From assembly GCA_035222895.1 (NCBI GenBank), contig JAVYIG010002751.1, positions 62,001-126,000 on the forward strand: a DNA stretch of 64,000 bases, read 5' to 3'. This DNA is from Strongylocentrotus droebachiensis. Taxonomy: Eukaryota; Echinodermata; Echinoidea; Camarodonta; Strongylocentrotidae. The stretch's first letter is position 1. Every line of letters begins with the position of its first letter. Both the position numbers and the translations under genes were made by a program. Shown one piece after another: positions 49,801 through 60,000 of this stretch. The notes under the pieces are model-generated. The model was not told the origin of the DNA. It ran no database searches and saw only the letters and a list, made by a program, of their open reading frames with translations.

Positions 49801-52800
49801 TCTCTAGTTGTCGTTTAATAATCTGCTTGATTATCTTCGTCGGCAGTTACCAGTACCACTAACCCTCAACAATTATTGATATAAGACAAAAAACAGAAAG
49901 TGGTTCATCTTCCTTCACTCATACATGATTTTGTCTGCATTAAAATGATTAGTATGTATAATATTTCTTTTCATTTGCTTGCTAGTGTACTTCTTGAACT
50001 TGCATCTGTCTGTTGTCTCAACTGAAACGAGTGTCGACTTTGTGACCACTGATTACTTCTTCTTTGACTGCAGTCACATTAAATCGTAAGTTCCTGGATT
50101 CATTAAACTTCAGCAAGCTATTTTATCTATGAGTTCTCGTTGGTATTGGGGTTGTTTATAATGAACAAATTTGAATTTCTGGCAGTATTGTAGAAAGGGT
50201 TTGGCTTGCATCATTGTGAATAGTAATAATAATAGTTTGGTATTAGTTTTAATACAACAGTCATTTTCAATTTCTTGCAGATGTTCATCTTGTGTTATGA
50301 CCCGCTTCCCATGTGACTGGTGTGTTTATGAAAACAAATGCACAGACGATAGCAACTCATGTCAGACGGGAGATACAGTCGTTTTTGGAGTAAATGTAAG
50401 CAATTCATGCAGAGATACCAGTTTTCAAACTTAGTCTGATTTCAGGCTACGAAAGTGTTTTCATGCCATAGTTTCGGCTTTCCTATGGTACAAATAGATC
50501 ATTGTATCTGATTTTCGTGCCCTCGCATAAATTATGTCTGGCATCCTAAAGGAATGAAATGTACATTTATTGACACAAAAGTCAATGTCTCTTGGTCAAA
50601 TAGTAATTACACTGGGAAGAGAATGTCAAGAACTGGAGTGGACTAAAACTGCAAGAGTGCACCAGAATGGCAGAAGTGAAATGGAGAGACGTTGTAATAT
50701 ATCAATCTCCGAACCGGGAGAAAAAGATAGACTAAATACACAGGTTTAAGTAATAAATTAGACTACTGCTCATTTAAGCATGCAGATCTTGCTTGCTTTA
50801 TTACTATAATTATGTACATGTAATTATATTATTAAACATTTTTATAGCACACATATGAACTAAGCAAGGGATGCTCAAGGTTACCGATTTCCGTGCTCAC
50901 ATGTTCTGTATGTTTGTCTCTATAGAATCCTGATGGTGCTGGAAACGTAGGACAGGGGTTTTGCCCTCAGCTGCTTGGAGCAACAGAATCGTTTCTTATA
51001 CCAGTCATGATTTCTTCGGGCTTCTCACTTTCTGCAAAGAACCTTCCTACAGATCAGTTAAAGGTAATTATATTATTATGAAGCTAGTAGGGATACAAGA
51101 GATTCACTAGTGCATATAGTGAAAACCATGTGGTGGAAGTGGACTTGCATTATATGTATTACCTGATCACCTCTGCTACGGGTTAAGTCACGAGCAGATT
51201 ATGAACAAGACTTGACTTCGGTCTGCCAGTATAAATGGTATATGGCATTTACACGTACATTTATCTTAACGTTCCGACTAGTAAATTTGGACTGAAGCAA
51301 TGTACATTACCGTGATTCAATTTTCTCCAATTAAAAGACCTTATAGTTTCCTTATTATTTCTAACAAGCACAATACATTATGACGAACAAGAAACGACAT
51401 GACACGACTTAAAGGGCCCATGACATCGAAAAACAAGTGTATTCCTGTTGGTGTGCAGTCCTGCATACATCTCATATTTTGATATGTAAACTTCTGAATT
51501 TGTTTCATAGATTTTTAAATATTTTTTGAAACATTTTTTTTCAAACTTGCTCCACCCAAAAAACCTCCAGATCTCATTCCCCTTGTGACTTCATCTGTCA
51601 GTCATTAATGAGCTAACTTGAGAAAGTGGCATGTAACTTTGCCAAAGTTGACCACCTTTTACAATACCACAAAAAATAGCAACATATAAGTTGCTATGTC
51701 AGACATGTCAGACTAAACTAATATTCTGGAATAGACAATAGAATGTAATTTTCCCCAGCTAAAGGCCCAGTCACACAGAGGGGACGCATGGGGAACGCAC
51801 GGCCAGCGCATTGGAAATTTGCAATTTTGGCCAGTGCGTTGTCGTGCGCCTAACTTTTGTCGTAGCTACAGCAAGCTGACACCAAATGCATAGCGTGTTG
51901 CTAGCGCGCTGAGCGCATACAGGGCGCATACAGTACGCATACAAACCGTACCCAGAGCGCACATGATAACAACTTCCACGAATGCACAACGTGTTGCTAG
52001 CGCACTGGACGAATGGTCCACGCATGCACCGCGTTCTACGACGCACGGCTAGCGCATTGGAAATCGGAAAAGGCCGTGTGACTAACTTTTGTCATATTTT
52101 GGAAAAGCTAGCGAGCTGACACAAAATGCACAGCGTGTAGCTAGCGCGCTGTGCGTATACAGGGCGTGTGCTCCACGTATGTCTGGCGCTGGTCTAGCGC
52201 GCTCAACGCACGTCTGGCGTGCCTTTGGCGTGTACATTCATGCGTCGAGCTCCGCGCACACTTTTGAGCATGCTCAAAAAATCCCGACGCACACAGCGAA
52301 TGACGACGAATGCATATCGCTGGTCCAGCGTTGGTCCAGCGCGCTCGACGAACGAGTAACGAATGATGACGCACGCCTAGCGAACGACAACGCACTGGCC
52401 TAAATTGCAAATTTCCCATGCGCTGGCCGTGCGTTCCCCACGGTTCCCCAAGGCCCGGTCACACAGAGGGGACGCATGGGGGACGCACGGCCGGCGCAAT
52501 GAAAATCGGAAAAAATCGTGTGCCCGACTTTTTTCAGGATTTGGGAGAAGCTAGGGAGCTGACACAAAATGCAGAGCGTATTGCTAGCGCGCTGCGCGTA
52601 TACAGGGCGTGTGCTCCACGTATGTGTGGCGTTGGTCTAGCGCGCTCTGCGCATGTCTGGCGTCCTTTTGGCGTGTACATTCATTCGTCGAGCTCCGCGC
52701 ACACTTTGGAGCATGCTCAAAAAATTCCGACGCACGCAGCGAATTACGACGAATGCATAGCGTTGGTCCAGCGTTGGTCCAGCGCGCTCGACGAACGAGT

Positions 52801-55800
52801 TACGAATGATGACGCACCTCTAGCGAACGACAACGCACTGGCCAAAATTGCAAATTTCCAGTGCGCTGGCCGTGCGTCGCCCATGCGTCCCCTCCGTGTG
52901 ACCGGGCCTTTAGCACCTTTTTATAATATAATTGCATGCTTCCATAGATATGTACAATACATCATCATTGCCTTTGTCTTCCTGGTGATGCTACAGCATG
53001 TCTGACATAGCAACTTGTTGCTATTGTATTACGTATTGTAACAGGTGGTCGACTTCGGCAAAGATACATACCACTTTCTCAAGTTAGCTCATTGATGGCT
53101 GACAGATGATGTCACAAGGGGAATGAGATCTGGAGGTTTGGGGGTCTAGTGGAGCTTATCAAGTTTTTTGTTTTTTTTAATTCAAAAATTATTTAAAAAT
53201 CTCTGAAACAAATTCAGAAGTTTACATATCAAAATATGAGATGAATGCAGGACTGCACATCAACAGGAATACACTTGTATTTCGATGTCATGGGCCCTTT
53301 AATACTACACATATCTTTGCAAAAACATCACTTTTTGTATATTTCCAGGGCCCAGTAACATATGACTGCATCCTTGACATTGAAGGAGAAGAAGTGAGAG
53401 TACCTAGTACCACTTTTAATGAAACCTACATTCTCTGCAATGATAAACAGGTAAAATCTTGAGTTATGCTCAGTTGCTCACAGCACTTATCAGAACTTTC
53501 CAAAGAACATCAAAATGAAGACATATTGTGCAAGTATTCATAGAAGGTCATAAGTCTACTCTTCAATGTTAACCTGTATATTTAATATAAATTGTGTGGC
53601 GAATTAAATTTACATGCGAAAAAAGAAAATGATTATGTTGTTAAATCAAAGAGTAGTTTGAAGGTCCTTGCGTGGTTGTGTGAATCTCTTTTTGTCAACC
53701 TTTCCTGTCGTTTATTTGTAGCAGATTAAAGATTACTGAAATACCAGATATATTGCCTTAATACAACTACTATTTGGTTACTGCTTAAATTATACTGAAG
53801 AGATGATTGCGACTACAAAAAGACATACTGAAGCTTTTCGTGGTGCACATTGTTCCTTAAGTTTCCATTTATGTTGCCTGATTACGGCTTTCCGTTCCTT
53901 ATTGTGCTTTACTCCGATTGAGTGGAAGACCAAAAGCTTCAGTATGTATCTAATACTGATATTCTTACTGGTAAACTACTAGTTTATCCAAAGTCTATGA
54001 TAAACATATTTGTAAAGTCGTTATTTGTTACAGAATGAAACTCCGAGATCACCACATTGTTTGAGTATATGATACAGCTAAATATTACTTGGCCAAAGTA
54101 AACTGTGGTGTACAATGTTTTTTCCACTATAGTTGACCATAGTTAGAACAGCTTTGTAACCATGTGGATAGATTTGCACTGCAAGTTACATCTACTTCCA
54201 CACATCTTCTCACCCTTCTTTTGTCATAACATTGTGTTTTATTGTTTGTTTTCAGTACATGTACAATGAAAATATCCTCGAAAAGAATGTCAGTGTCTCT
54301 GTACAGTGGAATGGACGGAACAGCATAGATGACCTGTCAGAAACGCATGGTTGGTACAGTATTACATTATAATTTAAAGGTACTATGTCCCATTTGCAGG
54401 CCAGAAAACAAAAAGGTTAAATTCCAACGGAATTTGAAAGACAATACTGGTTTAGAACTTCCCTCAAAACGAAAGTACTTAGGATAAATTCCAACGGCAT
54501 TTGAAAGACAATACTAATTTAGAACTTTCCCATATTAAGATCCTTTTACCGAATGGTAGTACGTTTTGTGCTAAAAAAAATTCAATCAATTTAATTTTGT
54601 CCATTACAAGTAGTGGGTTAATGATGTAGACAAATGCTACGTACCTGTTACAGCTCATGTCATATATTATGTTATTACCAAAGAAAAAAAAAGATGTCAG
54701 TCGGTCACTCAATAGTGTCTGACAGTAAAGTCTGGAAGGTAATCGGGTTTCCTTCCATAATTTGAATGCTATGACGCTGATAATGTTTAAATTTGAAAGA
54801 TAGGACATACATGAAATATTAATAATTCCTGCAAATTTCTACATAATTTGATGTTGGGTGCAAAAAGGACATAGTGGCTTTAAGACAGGTGATAATGGAT
54901 TTTCGAAATGAAAAAGACTTGATGTAAAAAGAAAAGTATTCACAAGTTTCTGCTTCAAATATTACATATTGAAGTTTTGCAATTGCACTCTAAATTGTCG
55001 AAAAAGTGAATTGTCAGTAAACCAGTAGATAAAAGTAAAAACATAAATATTGTAATTAAAATCTTGTTTAAGGTGTCATCAAACATGTACACTTGTGCAT
55101 GCAGTTTTAAGGATGGATTTACTTCTTATGTTTTGTGATCGTTTCGTTAGGGGTATTATTATTTCTACTCTTTATCACTGTATTAATTGAGAAAATGGTC
55201 AGTCTTAAGGATTAATGATGAACCATATTTAGTTTTGAAATTCTGACAATAAGGGGAAGTATGGGTATGTAGTCTGGCACCAGTTACACGACAGCAGTAT
55301 TCTTAGGAATGCTCTTGCATGTTTAAAAAAGTTTTTCCAAAAGTGTCATTGTGAAGTTGAACAAGTATCTAATATGTCATAAAAATCGGTTAAAAAATGA
55401 GTCTGAAAAAATATTAGACTTCTGAGCTGCATTTAATGGATATTTTGAGTGAAGGTCTGTTTTTTTGTTGAATTGCAGTCACCATTTACAAGTGTTCAGT
55501 TAACAATGGAAGTTGCAGTCGATGCCTTTCCCGAGATGCAACTCCATCCATCTTGAAGTGTGGTTGGTGTGGTGATGACTGCAATGTCATTCAAAGTGAA
55601 GTTTGTCAGAACAACCCGTTTCTCCATCAGAATGAGACGCATAATTGTTCAGCACCAGTTATCACTGATGTGAGAGAGTATTTGTTCATACAGGATATAA
55701 ATCCAAACTATTAAGTTTTTCAGATAATCGTTCTTTTTATGACGAAGCAAGTGTAAAACGCTTCCCATTTCTGTATGTTATAACACAATTGTTAAGCACT

Positions 55801-57001
55801 AAAGCTTATAAAGGGAATATTCGTGCGACCTTTGTTGCGCCCAGTTTCATTCCTTTACACGTTGTAAAAAAACGGCGTGGCTTACCGCAACATAACTGAA
55901 CAAGCCTTAAGCCTTTAGAAAAGTTTGTAATGTTTAGAATTATTTGATAAACATGTACATATAATTGATATTCATTATTTGTCTTATACATGTATACACA
56001 TAAGAAATCTTATATTTGACGCATGATAAATACAAACAAGACAACAAGATTCTCAAATTTTGAATTATTCCTTTTAATGATAGTGCTAACCGCGGGTTAA
56101 TTCAGCTAGAAAAACTTACATTTGACAATAGAGTCATATATGTATATTTGGTACTCATTATTCGTAATATAAATGAACCCGCGCATAAGGAAACCTATAT
56201 TTGATACACGAGTACAATCAAATACACAATTCTCACATTGTTTTGGAATTATTACCTACATTGGTACTGAAAGACTAAAAAAGTAGTATGATATAAAGAG
56301 ATTTGATGAGATCAATTTATCATTTGTTTTTTCTTTTCCTGAAGTTTGACCCCTTGTCAGGTCCTATCAACGGCCACACAAGATTAGAAATCATCGGAAC
56401 CGACATTGGAGTGGTATTTGATGATGTAATTCAAATATTTATTAAAGACTTGGAGTGCGCTTTGACAGACATGGACGAATATTACCAGCCAGGACGAAGG
56501 TAAATCTCATATTTACTCTAATTTATTAATTTTACTTCAATTTTCTGACGGGTGTATATTACATATATGAGATATGAAGTTTAACGTTACACAAAATATA
56601 CTTTTTTCATTAAACCCCTTTGAAAGTGTTCGGGTTGACGTTATTGCTTCTCTATTGAAATAATTGTTTACAGTGTGGATTTTACAACAACTTAAATGTT
56701 AATCCCTGTCGCACTTCAAAATGCCCAAGGGGTTATAATTTTAAAATACTTGTTTTAGGAGTACACTTTTTTGAAATACCCGTTTAGGGTTTGAATTAGG
56801 GGGAAAAACACGCGAAATCCTCATTTAGGGTGTATTTTGGCTTCAGAAGAAGTCCTCGTTTAGGGGGTGTCTGGAAAACCTGTGGTCACGCATGCTTACA
56901 GTAGTTCTACATAACTGAGACCCCCGGGCCTTTGGTACACAGTCTCGAGACGTGTCCACTTGCCTAAAACACCTCTTGTATAATTTCCTTAGTAATACTT
57001 G

Positions 57002-57034
<33 letters not shown>

Positions 57035-60000
57035 AAGACTTGTGAATGGCAAGATTATACAACGAAATGTTGAAGTAAAAAGGTTTATTTCAGGGTCACA
57101 AGGTCATTGGTCAAATGACACAGTGCTGATTTTTTCAATTAAATTACACTGTAACCGCGTATTCACATGTCATATGTTATTGTCTATCTTTTGCCGGAGG
57201 CATTATGTTTTCGGGTTGTCCGTCTGTCCCGATTTCTCGTTAACGAGATGTTTCAAGAACCACTTAAGATATGAACTTCAACTTGATGAAAGCATGTATC
57301 ATCATAGGAAGACATTCTGATTAGATTTTGGAGTAACTAGTCAAAGGTCACAGAGGTCAACTTATGGAGTTCAACGTATTCACCTCGTTATCACTATATC
57401 TCAAGAACCAATAGAGATATGAGGCTCAAACTCGGGAATAGTATGTATCAACATGGGCAGCTGATCTGATTATATTCTGGGTTCGAATGTCAAAGGTCAT
57501 AGAGGTCAATATATCAAATAACAGGTTTTAACCTTGCTATTGCAATATATAAAGGAATACAAGAGATAGACTTTTTGTTTTCATTATGATATGCCACACA
57601 TAATTCCATGCATTTTTCAATACTAAATTAAGGGCTGGGGCATATAGGAGACGCAGTAGCAGTCGCATTTATCTTGTTCGTTTTTGTTTTGCAGTGTAAG
57701 TTGTATGGCAGCAATGTCTACTGAAGTAAAATCAGGAGGCATTGAAATCACGGTGGCGTCAGGGGGACGATATAAGACAGGACAGAGCACTAAAGAATAT
57801 CAGTATAGGGTGAGTAAGATGAAAACCAGTCTTGTTGTTATCTCTACGTCACTTGCTAGAGGCATTATTTTCTTCTTTGTGTATGTTTGAATTTCATTGA
57901 ATTTAATTTAATGGTTTACATGACAAACAAAAACAAAACAAAAACAGCTGAAATGCATTAATGATGTTAGAAAAGTCTGCATGTAGACTTTAATATTGAT
58001 TATTATACATGTAGCCGAGGTATCGGAATATGACTGTTGAGTAAAACAATGGAAATATTGCATACAAACGATAGACATGTTTACATACTTCTTATGATTA
58101 CACCGATAAGCTTTTAGTACATATGTTCATGTATATTCTAAAAAAAACATTTTTAATTCTTTCACGGGAGGGAAGTCAATTTGATCCTAAATTCATTGTC
58201 AAGATGTAACGGATAGATGTATTGATTTGTTTGACCATACATTTCATTTCACATCCTTGAAATACAAGTATATACAATATGATAACATGTGGTCTCTGAT
58301 AGGATCCTGTGATCACAGGGTTTGATCCTAGAGAAGGACCCGTGGCAGGGGGTACAGAAATCACTATCAGTGGCATGTACTTGGACACTGGAAGGAACAT
58401 TACTGCAAAATTCAGAAATGCAGACTGCATAGAGATGTAAGTAATGTGTTTTGCATTCAATGCTTGATGTAATGATTTTGTAAAGTCCACTATAAGTCTT
58501 TATTGTGTAAACTTTAATTGTTATTAAAAGTAATGAAGCGCAATTGAATATTGAGAAGAATTTGTACAGCTAATGGGCCTTGAGAAATATTTCAGTGTAC
58601 ATATTTCTTCATTGATGCCATTTTCGAATAGTTTGTAATTAAATATGTTAACTCCATCATATCCATTCATGAAAGGCTTCATAAATTCAAACCAATATAA
58701 GGCAAATATTAGAATACAATTACATATAATATGTAAGTTGGAATTACTTTCTATTTTGAAGTTCTGTTCAAGACGAAATCGCAACCTGCATCACAAGCAG
58801 CATACCGGAGAATGAAGAGGTTTCCGTAACCCTGGCCATGACATTTGATGGAGAAGAAAGACAATTCAGCGGTTACGACTTTACCTACATGCCAAATCCA
58901 ATGATTGAAGATATTGATAGGACAACATCTATCATGTCGTAAGTAACTTGGAATATAAATTTGTATTTCTGTTTTCATCCTTAATTGTTATTCATTTACT
59001 TGTTTATAAAGAATCACCATGGTTTACGCAGTCATGATAAGCATTTGGGGGAATTACTTTATCATAGAATTATGACTCAGATAGAAACAGATTCTTGTAA
59101 GTTTCTGAAAAAATTGGAAGTTCTGGTATTTTTGAAAGTAGAGATAACAAGTGGTATTGAACATTAACAATTGGCAATGTAGTGTGTAATGTTATACATA
59201 GACAACTGTACCTTTGTTAAGAAATCATTAAAACTATCCCTGTTCATTTTATCAATAGAATATATTTTTTTGATTCAAGAAGCAGCATGGTTAACATAAT
59301 TTCACATGTGTCTGTTCCACCAAAAGCTACGTTGCACTATGTATAAAACAACTGGATGAGTTCTCCATGGTATGACAGAATACATGATTATTGCTTCACT
59401 ATCACAAGATTTTTCATATAATGAGTGAGTTCAACAGTGAAAAAAAATCTAACCCTCTTTTTCTTTGTTCTATTTCTCTGAAGCTTTTATTGAACTGTTT
59501 CTTTAATTGTGTATGCTTTGGCCCAAACAAACATCTTAACATGTAAATTATAAAGGTATCAATATTTTTCATAGATACTACATACTATAAGAATATATAG
59601 CTCGACGATTTGTTATTTTTTTCTTCTTTTTACAATTGACCAAATGTTATCCAGATATTTATTACGTAACAATTACGATCCTCGCAATCGATATCACGTG
59701 GCGGGCTCTGAACCAATCACATCTCTAAGCTATCTAATATTATAAAGTATTCCCTGTCTGTAATTTTCACATACGACTGTTTTCTTATATATATAGTTGT
59801 TATTTGAAGCTTACCTTGAATTTATTTTTTATTTCAACAGAGGAGGTCCCGATATCACACTAACTGGCGTAAGATTTGATCTGATCCAAGAACCCAGGAT
59901 TGTAGTTACATCTCTCACAACTGATGCTAGCAATTCTGAGGTATGATATCCATTCTCTATATTTCATTCAAGTCCCATTACCAGTAAAAGGTATCGGATT

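Larger units (their letters stand above)
47765..50925. other. Plexin introns 4 to 8, non-coding parts
   Basis: They include a poly-G run near 48044 and an ATA microsatellite with the dispersed repeat at 49131-49215 just before exon 6. No other gene recognised. Confidence 0.5.

Noticed and set aside
52089..53005. Frames of 104-195 codons on both strands, with similar ones at 5358-5686
   Set aside because: Several frames at once across a foldback repeat with high CpG; they repeat between copies because the DNA repeats, not because a protein is conserved.
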